Shown piece after piece: positions 50,378 to 58,167 of a stretch of DNA of 64,000 nucleotides (position 1 is its first letter; every line of letters begins with the position of its first letter). The position numbers and the translations under genes are program-made. Origin of the DNA: Pontibacter mangrovi (GTDB lineage: Bacteria; Bacteroidota; Bacteroidia; Cytophagales; Hymenobacteraceae); assembly GCF_006385705.1 (NCBI RefSeq), contig NZ_VFRQ01000017.1, positions 1 to 64,000 of the forward strand, written 5' to 3'. The notes under the pieces are model-generated. The model did not search any database. It was not told where the DNA came from and saw nothing but the letters and a program-made list of their open reading frames with translations.

Positions 50378-51118
50378 TTAGCGTTTCCTAAAGCCACTTA
50401 GCTCTACCTTGTACAGGTTTTTGTCAGTGTCGTGGTAGATGCTGTAAAAGTTGGGGTATACTCCCGGCGGGTCCCAGCGCTGCGGCTGTTTAATAGGGGC
50501 CGTCATATCCACATTCTCCGTAAAGAAGCTCAAGGCAACCATAGGCTCATAAAACGTTACCTTTCCATCATAAGACCCATAGATGAAGGTGTGCGTAAAA
50601 GGCTGCCCGTGTAGCTCGGGGCTGGCGCTGTCTACCCAATGCATGCCCATAAAAGGCACGGCTCCGGCTGGCACGTATCCTGCAGGCAGGTAGGCAGGGT
50701 CCGGAAAATTGTTGAACTCTTCTGTATTCTCCGGCAGAATCGCCAGCCGTTCCTGGTTGGTGATCTTATAAAAGTGGAAGTCGAAGTGCGGCACATCATA
50801 AATGCCTGGCGGCTCATGCCCCTCCGGCATGTAGTCCAGCATAATTAGTTTGGTTGGCATGGCAGGCACCGAAGCCGGCAGCGGTAAAATAACATCCTGC
50901 ATTTCGTTTGGCAACGACTTCATGGCATCCTCCGATATGGCAATACCCAGCGAGATAAGCCTGCTGCCCGATACTTCGGCGTAACTTTGCGCATAGCCGC
51001 CGCCAAAGCTAACCCGCTGGCCATACCTGGTGGTCGTCATGTCAAAGTCATCGTCGTCTACGCAGCCGGAAAACACCAGCACCGACAACGAAAAGATGGT
51101 AAGGATAAGTTTTTTCAT
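50378..51118 (-). CDS. Lipoprotein of the DUF5602/TTHB210-like family
   Basis: A 246-residue lipoprotein: signal MKKLILTIFSLSVLVFSGC with Cys19, then an acidic stretch (VDDDDFDM). The domain includes GIYDVPHFDFHFYKI, a His-rich signature I associate with DUF5602 (TTHB210-like), and VPFMGMHWVDSASPELHGQP. The conserved histidines suggest metal binding. Function unknown. I use the Met at 51118, which gives a normal lipoprotein signal. Confidence 0.78.
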   Translation of the reverse strand: MKKLILTIFSLSVLVFSGCVDDDDFDMTTTRYGQRVSFGGGYAQSYAEVSGSRLISLGIAISEDAMKSLPNEMQDVILPLPASVPAMPTKLIMLDYMPEGHEPPGIYDVPHFDFHFYKITNQERLAILPENTEEFNNFPDPAYLPAGYVPAGAVPFMGMHWVDSASPELHGQPFTHTFIYGSYDGKVTFYEPMVALSFFTENVDMTAPIKQPQRWDPPGVYPNFYSIYHDTDKNLYKVELSGFRKR

Positions 51119-51234
51119 AGTTAACACAGCGCTCGTTTGGTACATAAATAAGTAAAATAATACTTAGCAAAGTAACTTTTTTGGCAACATGTGTGGGGGT
51201 TAATCCATGAGAAAAAAGAGGAGGTTGATGCCAG

Positions 51235-52260
51235 ATGAACAGGTATACTATCTACAGCGGTTGGGTACGGGAGGTGTTGTTCAGCGTCTGCAAAACAGAA
51301 GAAGAACTGCGGAAGTTACTGAAAGTGGCGCGCCTGAAGCCGGAGGTCCTGCATATGCCTTCGGGCCAGCTCGCGCCTGAAACGGCAGAGCAGCTACTGA
51401 AGGCGGCGCAGCGGCAGGCGGGGGAGGAGTGCGTAGGGCTAGTGTGCGGGCAGAAAGCCAGCGTGCCGCTCTGGGATATAGTGGGCTGGCTGATGCAAGT
51501 CAGCCCGACCCTGGAGGTCGCTTTTGAAGGGCTTTGCCAGTACCACCGGTGCTTTTCCCACTCCATCATGTTTAGGCTGAGTGAGAGGAATGGCTGTGTT
51601 GTGCTGGAACTGCAGCCGGAGCCGGACTGGCAGGAAATGTACCCAGTATCGTGCAGGCAGGTGGTGGAGCTCAATCTGGCGGCAGCCCTGCACTTTGCCT
51701 CGGCGCAGCTGAAGCAGCCGGTAAGCCCGCAGCTGGTAACGATAAGCTTCCCTAAACCGCCCCAGCCCTGGCAGTATGAGTCGCGCCTGAAATGCCCGCT
51801 AAAGTTTGGTACCGATGTCTGCAGCATCCATTTTAAGCCACATGAGGTTAGGAGGCCTTTAGCGGGCTACAGCGCCGCCATGTATAGCCTGGCCAAAAAA
51901 CTACTGGATGATATGCTGCAGCCAAATTATGATGTCACCAGTTTTATAGAGGTACTGCGAAGAGAACTGCAGGAACGGATCCGGGAGAACGGCCCCTGCA
52001 CGATTGTGCCTGTGGCCGATGCGCTTTGCCTTTCGGTGCGGTCGCTGCAGCGGAGGCTGAGCCAGCAGGGCACCAGCTTTCAGAAGGAGGTGGAGGCGCA
52101 GAAAAAACAGGTGGCGCAGCGGCTCATACAGGCAAACCGCTACAACGTATCGGAAGTGGCGGGTATGCTCGGCTACAGCGATTGCAGCGCGTTCAGGAAA
52201 GCGTTTCGGAAGTGGACAGGCTATAATCCCAAAGCCTTTGCCCTGCAGCGCCAGCCTTAG
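51235..52260 (+). CDS. AraC family transcriptional regulator
   Basis: A 341-residue regulator. Residues about 20-200 resemble the arabinose-binding-like domain of OruR/ArgR-type AraC proteins (VGLVCGQKASVPLWDIVGWL). The C-terminal 100 residues carry two helix-turn-helix units: VADALCLSVRSLQRRLSQQG and VSEVAGMLGYSDCSAFRKAF, with the family ending FRKWTGYNPKAFA. It probably controls a nearby or distant catabolic gene; the convergent aminotransferase overlaps its stop by 4 bases but is not obviously its target. Confidence 0.88.
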   Translation: MNRYTIYSGWVREVLFSVCKTEEELRKLLKVARLKPEVLHMPSGQLAPETAEQLLKAAQRQAGEECVGLVCGQKASVPLWDIVGWLMQVSPTLEVAFEGLCQYHRCFSHSIMFRLSERNGCVVLELQPEPDWQEMYPVSCRQVVELNLAAALHFASAQLKQPVSPQLVTISFPKPPQPWQYESRLKCPLKFGTDVCSIHFKPHEVRRPLAGYSAAMYSLAKKLLDDMLQPNYDVTSFIEVLRRELQERIRENGPCTIVPVADALCLSVRSLQRRLSQQGTSFQKEVEAQKKQVAQRLIQANRYNVSEVAGMLGYSDCSAFRKAFRKWTGYNPKAFALQRQP

Positions 52261-53390
52261 CTCGGCTCCAGCAGTCGCTTCAGGTGCTTCACTACTTTAT
52301 CCAGGTCTTCCTCTGTCAGGCTGCTGCCGCTGGGTAGGCAGAGGCCCCGTTCAAAGAGCCTTCCGCTGAGGTTGTTGCCCACGTAAGGGTGGTGCTCGAA
52401 AAGCGGCTGCAGGTGCATGGGCTTCCAGAGCGCGCGCGTTTCGATGTTTTCCTCCTCCAGGGCCAGGCGTATACTTTCCGGCGTGTGCGGATCGGGCAGC
52501 AGCACGGTGGTAAGCCAGCGGTTCGCGAAGCAGGCTTTCGGCTCAGCCACAAACTCCAGCCCCTCGATATGCCCCAGCTGCTGCCTGTAAACCTGAAATA
52601 TGTCGCGGCGCTGCTTCATGCGCTTCTCCAGCACCTCCATTTGGCCGCGCCCAATGCCGGCGCTGATGTTGCTCATGCGGTAGTTATAGCCCATTTGGGA
52701 GTGCTGATAGTAGGGGGCCGGGTCTTTGGCCTGCGTAGACAGGAACCGCGCCTGCTCCACCAGCTGCTCCTCCTCCGAAATAAGCGCGCCGCCCCCGGAG
52801 GTCGTGATGATCTTGTTGCCGTTGAAGGAGAAAACGCCCACACGCCCAAAGGTACCCACCTGATGGCCACTGTAGCGCGAGCCCAGGGCTTCGGCGGCGT
52901 CCTCCACTACCGGTATGCCATGCTCCTCCGCAATGTTCATGATCTCCTTCATTTTGGCAGGCATGCCGTAGAGGTGCACCAGCATAATGGCTGCGGGGCG
53001 CTTGCCCAGGCGCAGGCGGTCGGTAATGGCCTCGTGCAGGGCCTCGGGGCTCATGTTCCAGGTTTCCGGCTCACTCTCCACAAACACAGGAGTCGCGCCT
53101 AAGTATAAAATGGGGTTGGCAGAGGCCACAAAGGTAAAGGTAGAGCACAGCACCTCGTCGCCGGGTTTTACGCCTACCACCTGCAGGGCCAGGTGCAGCG
53201 CGGCGGTGCCGGAGCTAAGGGCCACGGCGTGGCGGGCGTTGGTGTGCTGGCAGATGTCGTGTTCAAAGCCAGCCAGGTTAGGGCCGGCGGTGGTTACCCA
53301 ATTATCCTCAATCGCTTTTAAAGCATAGTTTTTCTCGTGCCCGCCCATGTGCGGCACCGAAAGGAAGATACGTCCAGGCCTGTAAATCAT
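52257..53390 (-). CDS. DegT/DnrJ/EryC1/StrS sugar aminotransferase
   Basis: A 377-residue PLP-dependent aminotransferase of the type used to make amino-sugars for surface glycans. It shows FLSVPHMGGHEKNYALKAIE at the N-terminus, ALSSGTAALHLALQVVGVKP near 65, CSTFTFVASANPILYLGA, and VEDAAEALGSRYSGHQVGTF with FSFNGNKIITTSGGGAL containing the PLP Lys near 186. No glycosylation genes surround it, so the substrate is unknown. I start it at 53390 (MIYRPGRIF). Confidence 0.9.
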   Translation of the reverse strand: MIYRPGRIFLSVPHMGGHEKNYALKAIEDNWVTTAGPNLAGFEHDICQHTNARHAVALSSGTAALHLALQVVGVKPGDEVLCSTFTFVASANPILYLGATPVFVESEPETWNMSPEALHEAITDRLRLGKRPAAIMLVHLYGMPAKMKEIMNIAEEHGIPVVEDAAEALGSRYSGHQVGTFGRVGVFSFNGNKIITTSGGGALISEEEQLVEQARFLSTQAKDPAPYYQHSQMGYNYRMSNISAGIGRGQMEVLEKRMKQRRDIFQVYRQQLGHIEGLEFVAEPKACFANRWLTTVLLPDPHTPESIRLALEEENIETRALWKPMHLQPLFEHHPYVGNNLSGRLFERGLCLPSGSSLTEEDLDKVVKHLKRLLEPS

Positions 53391-53799
53391 ATTCGTGTTG
53401 GTGAGGTGGGGGCGCTGTGGCTGCAGGTCCCCGGATTCAGATGCTATCATACGGAACAGCCGCTTTTTAGGCTGCCTCTGCTTCTAAGAGCATGTTTAAA
53501 GTTCATCCTTTGTGCTGAAAATCGCTCAAAACGGAACCCGGCTTCCTGATTTTTCTCGCCACGTAGCGCTGCTATGCGGCTCAAAAAACACTTCGCCAGA
53601 ACCCATCTTGAACAATTTTCGCTTACAAAAACGAAATTTAAACAAGCTCTAAAAGGCACTGTGTTCCTGTGGATTAATATACAGGTTTTCTACAAAGAAT
53701 AACAGTTTTGTCCTATACTTTTTCAGAAAGGCCGGCGCTGCTGCAGCCTTTTCAGCGTAAATTCATAGATTGCAACCTTTAAACGCAACCTGTCAGACG
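53391..53799. other. 409-base gene-free stretch with a MITE-like element
   Basis: It contains the upstream region of the aminotransferase, the inverted-repeat element at 53485-53652 and the upstream region of ispE. A 70-codon frame inside the element (53447-53659, minus) shows no sign of being a gene. Confidence 0.6.
53485..53652. mobile_element. MITE-like element, 168 bases
   Basis: Terminal inverted repeats of 22 bases, 18 matching: left TAAGAGCATGTTTAAAGTTC, right (reverse complement) TTAGAGCTTGTTTAAATTTC. The interior has no gene. No obvious target duplication is visible. I recall similar sequences in other Bacteroidota genomes. Confidence 0.7.
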
Positions 53800-54606
53800 A
53801 TGCTAGACTTCCCGAACGCCAAAATAAACCTGGGCCTGTACATTACCGAAAAGCGGCCAGACGGCTTTCATAACCTGCAGTCGTGCTTTTACCCGGTGCG
53901 CTGGTGCGATGCGCTGGAGGTGGTGCCAGCAGAGAAACTGCAGTTTGGCATGACCGGTCTGCCGGTGCCGGGCAACCCGGACTCAAACCTGTGCCTAAAG
54001 GCGTACAACCTGCTGCAGCAGGACTACAACCTGCCGCCGGTGCACCTGCACCTGCACAAGGTGATACCCATGGGCGCCGGCCTGGGCGGAGGCTCTTCGG
54101 ATGCCTCTTTCACGCTTCGCCTTTTAAGCCAGTTGTTTGAGCTGAACCTGCCTGCCGATACGTTGGAAAGTTATGCCCGCCAACTGGGCTCTGACTGCGC
54201 TTTTTTTGTGCAGAACAAGCCGGTTATCGCTACGGAGCGCGGCGACGTGTTCGAGCAGATCGACCTGAACCTGAGCGGTTATACTTGTGTGGTGGTGTAC
54301 CCGGGCCTCCATATTACCACCGCCGAGGCCTACGGAAGTATAAAGCCTCAAAAAGCAACCTGCGACATGCCCATGCTGCTGAAACAGGACGTGGAAGTAT
54401 GGCGCGAGGTGCTGAAGAATGATTTTGAGGAGGCCCTTTTTCCGAAGTACCCGGAGCTGCCGCAGCTAAAGGAAAAGCTATATGGGTCAGGTGCCGCCTA
54501 TGCCTCCATGACGGGCTCAGGCTCGGCGGTGTACGGCATTTTTAAAGAAGCGCCCGCTGGCTTAGTCTTTCCCGCTCACTACGCTGTCTGGCAGGGGCTG
54601 CTGTAG
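53800..54606 (+). CDS. ispE: 4-(cytidine 5'-diphospho)-2-C-methyl-D-erythritol kinase
   Basis: A 268-residue GHMP-family kinase of the MEP isoprenoid pathway, which phosphorylates CDP-methylerythritol at the 2-hydroxyl. It shows FPNAKINLGLYITEKRPDGF at the N-terminus, the ATP loop PMGAGLGGGSSDASF near residue 95, and the C-terminal GAAYASMTGSGSAVYGIF. I start it at ATG 53800 (MLDFPNAK); a TTG at 53770 also opens the frame. Its last 45 bases overlap the end of the convergent EamA gene. Confidence 0.95.
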   Translation: MLDFPNAKINLGLYITEKRPDGFHNLQSCFYPVRWCDALEVVPAEKLQFGMTGLPVPGNPDSNLCLKAYNLLQQDYNLPPVHLHLHKVIPMGAGLGGGSSDASFTLRLLSQLFELNLPADTLESYARQLGSDCAFFVQNKPVIATERGDVFEQIDLNLSGYTCVVVYPGLHITTAEAYGSIKPQKATCDMPMLLKQDVEVWREVLKNDFEEALFPKYPELPQLKEKLYGSGAAYASMTGSGSAVYGIFKEAPAGLVFPAHYAVWQGLL

Positions 54607-55506
54607 GCGTTTTCTGCGGCGTTTGTCCAGCGTTTCCAGCACGGGGTAAATAAACACGCTGAGCAGGATAACGGCGGCCCCCACGTAAAAACCGCGCGAC
54701 ATCTGCTCGCCCTCATTAAAGATAAACCAGGCCAGCACAATGCCATACACCGGCTCCAGGTTCACGGTCAGGTTTACAGTATAGGCCGAGATGCGCTGCA
54801 TCAGGCGCACAGAGGCAGTGTAGGCATACACGGTACAAGCCAGCGCCAGCACCAGCAGGTACACCCAATCCATACTTGTAAGGGCAAAGTTCAGGCTGCC
54901 GCCCTCTGCCAGGTAAGCAGTATAAACCGGAAAGAACAGCACCGTGCCCAGGCAGGCGCCGGCCATCTCGTACATGGTGATGGTAGTGGAGGGTATCTTC
55001 TTTACCAGGTTGGCGTTCAGGATGGTGAAGATGGAGCCGAGCAGCGCCGCCCCAATGGCCATGCTGATGCCCAGCACGCTGTCGAAGCTGGTTTCGTGCT
55101 GGAAGATGATGTACAGGCCCATGATCACGAGCAGGGCCAGGAAAATCTCGTGTGGCTTAATTTTACCCTTGTTAAAGAGAGGCTCCAGAAAGGCTGTCCA
55201 GAGGCTGCAGGTAGCCAGGCCCACCAAGGTGATAGACACTGATGCCACCCGGGCCGCCGCAAAGAACAGGATCCAGTGCGCTGCAATCACAAAACCGATC
55301 AGCACGAGTTGCAGGGCTATTTTACGGCCCATCCAGAGCGGTGCGCCGCGGCGGTACACAATGGCGGCCAGGGCCAGCGCTGTAATAAGAGTGCGCAGCG
55401 CCACCAGTTCCACTGCCGGAATGGTGATGAGTTTGCCAAGTATGGCCGTAAATCCCCACAGGAAAATAACGAAGTGGAGCTCCAGAAAGTCTTTGAAACG
55501 TGGCAT
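54562..55506 (-). CDS. EamA/DMT family transporter
   Basis: A 314-residue membrane protein with ten predicted spans in two EamA repeats (about 10-140 and 155-290). Landmarks: LHFVIFLWGFTAILGKLITI at the N-terminus and NLTVNLEPVYGIVLAWFIFNEGE near 250. Drug/metabolite transporters of this type export small metabolites such as amino acids; substrate unknown. It directly abuts the LptF/G gene (55507) on the same strand, so the two are probably co-transcribed. Confidence 0.88.
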   Translation of the reverse strand: MPRFKDFLELHFVIFLWGFTAILGKLITIPAVELVALRTLITALALAAIVYRRGAPLWMGRKIALQLVLIGFVIAAHWILFFAAARVASVSITLVGLATCSLWTAFLEPLFNKGKIKPHEIFLALLVIMGLYIIFQHETSFDSVLGISMAIGAALLGSIFTILNANLVKKIPSTTITMYEMAGACLGTVLFFPVYTAYLAEGGSLNFALTSMDWVYLLVLALACTVYAYTASVRLMQRISAYTVNLTVNLEPVYGIVLAWFIFNEGEQMSRGFYVGAAVILLSVFIYPVLETLDKRRRKRLQQPLPDSVVSGKD

Positions 55507-56583
55507 CTAGCGCGGTACGTAACGGTACAATAAAAAACCTATGCCTGTAAATACGATGGTCGGAATCCAGGCGGCAATCTGGGGCGCAATATCGCCCACC
55601 TGTGCCAGGCTCCGGCTCGTGATCACGAAAATGATAAAGATGAAGGCCAGCAAAAAGCCCAGCGCGATCTGGAAGCCCACGCCACCGCGCGCCTTGCGGG
55701 CGCTCACGATCACGCCGATCACGGTAAGTATAACGATGGCAAACGGGTAGCTGAAGCGCTCATACTTCTCTATCAGGTAAATCTCGATGTCATCGGCGCC
55801 GCGCGATACCTTCTCTTTGATATAATCGTTGAGCTGCGGCAGCGTCAGGGTCTGCTCCAACTTGTAGGTGCTCTCAAAGTCCTTTGGCCACAGGTTAAGC
55901 GTGGTATCCAGGTTAGCGCCCTTGTAAATAGTTTCCTTTTCGCCGTCGAAGGTGCGTAGCGTGTACTGGTTGATGTGCCACTTCTCTTTCTCATCGTCCC
56001 AGGAGATGCTGCTGGCGCTCAGCTTCTGGCTTAGGTCCGTGTCTGTTATTTTCTCCAGGGCAAAGTTGTAGCCTATGTGTGCCGAGTTGTTGTAGCTCTC
56101 CATGTACACATAAGTCTCCGGCCCGATCTTGATGTGGATGTTGCGGCTGTCGTAGGTGAAGGGGCTCTTGATATACTTTACCTCAAAAGCCACCCGCTCC
56201 TTGTTCGCCAGGGGGTTTACCCACCCGATCAGCACAAAGATCATAGCCCCGATAAGCGAGGAGCCCATGATGTAAGGCACCAGAAACCGCCGGAAGCTAA
56301 CGCCGCTGCTCAGGATGGCTACAATCTCGGTATGCGAGGCCAGCTTGGCCGTAACGAAAACCGTGGCGATAAACACCGTGATCGGGCTAAGCATGTTGGC
56401 GTAAAAAGGCACCAGGTTGAGAAAATAATCGAATATGATCTCGTGCACGCTTGGGTTTGTCTTGATGAAGTCGTCGTTCTTCTCCGTGAAGTCAATCACC
56501 AGAATAACGGCCACCAGGATCAGCACCGTGAACACGTAGGCGCTCAGGAATTTCTTAAGTATGTACTTGTCGAGGAGCTTCAA
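55507..56583 (-). CDS. LptF/LptG family permease
   Basis: A 358-residue permease subunit of the lipopolysaccharide export ABC transporter. The N-terminus reads LDKYILKKFLSAYVFTVLIL, the first span of LptF/G, followed by two more (NLVPFYANMLSPITVFIATV, FLVPYIMGSSLIGAMIFVLI), a large periplasmic beta-jelly domain (about 125-265) and three spans at the end. LptF and LptG cannot be told apart here. It sits between tgt (upstream) and the EamA gene, a common Bacteroidota order as I recall. Confidence 0.9.
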   Translation of the reverse strand: MKLLDKYILKKFLSAYVFTVLILVAVILVIDFTEKNDDFIKTNPSVHEIIFDYFLNLVPFYANMLSPITVFIATVFVTAKLASHTEIVAILSSGVSFRRFLVPYIMGSSLIGAMIFVLIGWVNPLANKERVAFEVKYIKSPFTYDSRNIHIKIGPETYVYMESYNNSAHIGYNFALEKITDTDLSQKLSASSISWDDEKEKWHINQYTLRTFDGEKETIYKGANLDTTLNLWPKDFESTYKLEQTLTLPQLNDYIKEKVSRGADDIEIYLIEKYERFSYPFAIVILTVIGVIVSARKARGGVGFQIALGFLLAFIFIIFVITSRSLAQVGDIAPQIAAWIPTIVFTGIGFLLYRYVPR

Positions 56584-56598
56584 CTTGAGTTAGTTTAA

Positions 56599-56666
56599 GA
56601 GTTTAGGAGTTAAAGAGTTTAAGAGTTGGAACCTACAGAGAATTTAACTCTCTAACTCCCAAACTC
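56599..56666 (-). repeat. Imperfect inverted repeat between tgt and the lptF/G gene
   Basis: GAGTTTAGGAGTTAAAGAGT (from 56599) is complementary, with about three mismatches, to 56644-56666. Built of GAGTT units, like the TCTAACTCCCAAACT direct repeats at 6230-6268 and the AGTTAGAAAGTT run near 14800. Confidence 0.7.
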
Positions 56667-56681
56667 CACAACTCTCTGACT

Positions 56682-57812
56682 CTACAAACGTGTCATCAAT
56701 TTCTTTACCATCACATCTTTCCAGTCGCGGAAAGTTCCGTTGAGGATGTGCTGGCGGGCCTGCTTTACCAGCCACAGGAAAAACGTGAGGTTATGCACGC
56801 TGGCAATCTGGCCGGCCAGGTACTCGCCGCTGTGGATGAGGTGGCGTAGGTAGGCCTTGGTATAAAAAGTGCTCACGTAGCCGCCCAGTTCCGCGTCTAT
56901 CGGGCTGAAGTCATCGGCCCACTTCTTGTTTTTGATGTTGATGATGCCCTGCGTGGTGAACAGCATGCCGTTGCGGGCATTGCGCGTCGGCAGCACGCAG
57001 TCGAACATATCCACACCCAAGGCGATGTTTTCCAGAATATTGGCTGGCGTGCCCACGCCCATCAGGTAACGCGGCTTGTCCTTGGGCAGGATGTCGCACA
57101 CGATGTCGGTCATCTCATACATCATCTCCGCCGGCTCGCCTACCGAGAGGCCGCCGATGGCGTTGCCCTCGCGGCCGAAGCTGGCGATGGTCTCCGCCGA
57201 CTGTATGCGAAGGTCTTTGTAGGTGCTGCCCTGCACGATCGGGAAGAGCGTTTGGCTGTAGCCATACTTTGGCTCGGTGCTATCGAAGCGGTCTACGCAG
57301 CGCTGCAGCCAGCGGTGCGTGCGCTCCATGGAGTGCTTGGCGTAAGTGTGGTCGCAAGGGTAGGGGGTGCACTCGTCGAAGGCCATGATGATGTCGGCGC
57401 CAATAATGCGCTGCGTGTCCATCACGTTCTCCGGAGTGAAGTTAAGCGTGGAGCCGTCGATGTGCGACTTGAACTTTACGCCCTCCTCCTTGATCTTGCG
57501 CGTGCCGGCCAGCGAGAAAACCTGGTAGCCGCCGCTGTCGGTCAGTATGGGCCGGTCCCAGCCGTTGAACTTGTGCAGGCCGCCTGCCTGCTCCAGCACC
57601 TCCAGGCCCGGGCGCAGGTACAAATGGTAGGTATTGCCAAGTATGATCTCGGCTTTTACGTCTTCTTTCAGCTCGCGCTGGTGCACTGCCTTTACGGTGC
57701 CGGCCGTGCCCACGGGCATAAAGATGGGCGTTTCGATGGCACCGTGGTCGGTTTGCACCACCCCGGCGCGGGCTTTGGACTGTGGGTCTGTGGCTACTAG
57801 GTTAAACTGCAT
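56682..57812 (-). CDS. tgt: tRNA-guanine(34) transglycosylase lacking zinc cysteines
   Basis: A 376-residue enzyme that swaps guanine 34 for a queuosine precursor in GUN-anticodon tRNAs. The catalytic parts are intact: TDSGGYQVFSL with Asp92, GGLSVGEP, and FDCVLPTRNARNG with the nucleophile Asp271. In bacterial Tgt three Cys in a CxCxxC motif plus one His bind zinc; here the segment reads SPIDAELGGYVSTFYTKAYL, so the Cys positions are Leu309, Gly311 and Ser314, while His340 remains. Length is normal. The zinc site is probably replaced by other packing. Confidence 0.93.
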   Translation of the reverse strand: MQFNLVATDPQSKARAGVVQTDHGAIETPIFMPVGTAGTVKAVHQRELKEDVKAEIILGNTYHLYLRPGLEVLEQAGGLHKFNGWDRPILTDSGGYQVFSLAGTRKIKEEGVKFKSHIDGSTLNFTPENVMDTQRIIGADIIMAFDECTPYPCDHTYAKHSMERTHRWLQRCVDRFDSTEPKYGYSQTLFPIVQGSTYKDLRIQSAETIASFGREGNAIGGLSVGEPAEMMYEMTDIVCDILPKDKPRYLMGVGTPANILENIALGVDMFDCVLPTRNARNGMLFTTQGIINIKNKKWADDFSPIDAELGGYVSTFYTKAYLRHLIHSGEYLAGQIASVHNLTFFLWLVKQARQHILNGTFRDWKDVMVKKLMTRL

Positions 57813-58167
57813 GGTTGTATGGTTGCCGGCGCATCATCTTGCAAAAACAACACCAAATGCCGGCCCGCCCTTTAAGAGCTTCTGTTTCTTTTAGTTCTGT
57901 AGAATCTATACTTAACCGGCAAAGATACGAACTACGCCCGCACAAACCATAGCCTTCGGGCAGCGTAAGGCTAAAAATCATACTTTGCGGTGCAATTTGT
58001 GCATGCTTAAACTGGGCTGGCAGCATTTCTAGCGCAAAGCCGAATATTATCATACTTTAAAAGCCGCACATGCTTCCTTAATGGCTGTAGTTTGCCTAAT
58101 TTTGAAAGGGAAACCGGGTGCGGGAATGCTTTGCGGTATTGAGCCACCCAACAATCAGTAATTAAAT
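57813..58167. other. 355-base region between divergent tgt and the GT2 gene
   Basis: It holds the upstream regions of both genes. A TAATTTTG at 58097-58104 is a likely -7 element for the glycosyltransferase. A GCCGGC-armed hairpin lies near 57825-57864 in the tgt leader. I looked for a preQ1 riboswitch and did not find one. No gene seen. Confidence 0.5.
58097..58104 (+). promoter_or_regulatory. Putative -7 element of the GT2-ECF operon
   Basis: TAATTTTG fits TAnnTTTG, 63 bases before the chosen start. Confidence 0.45.

Noticed and set aside
53447..53659. 70-residue frame inside the MITE-like element
   Set aside because: It is bounded by the inverted repeats of the element and has no domain; it is the kind of spurious frame such repeats generate.
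54562..54606. 45-base overlap of the convergent ispE and EamA genes
   Set aside because: Both reading frames are intact to conserved C-termini; tail-to-tail overlaps of this size are common and need no special explanation.
57813..57900. Possible preQ1 riboswitch in the tgt leader
   Set aside because: Only a GC hairpin near 57825-57864 is visible; no C-rich loop and A-rich tail of a preQ1 aptamer.
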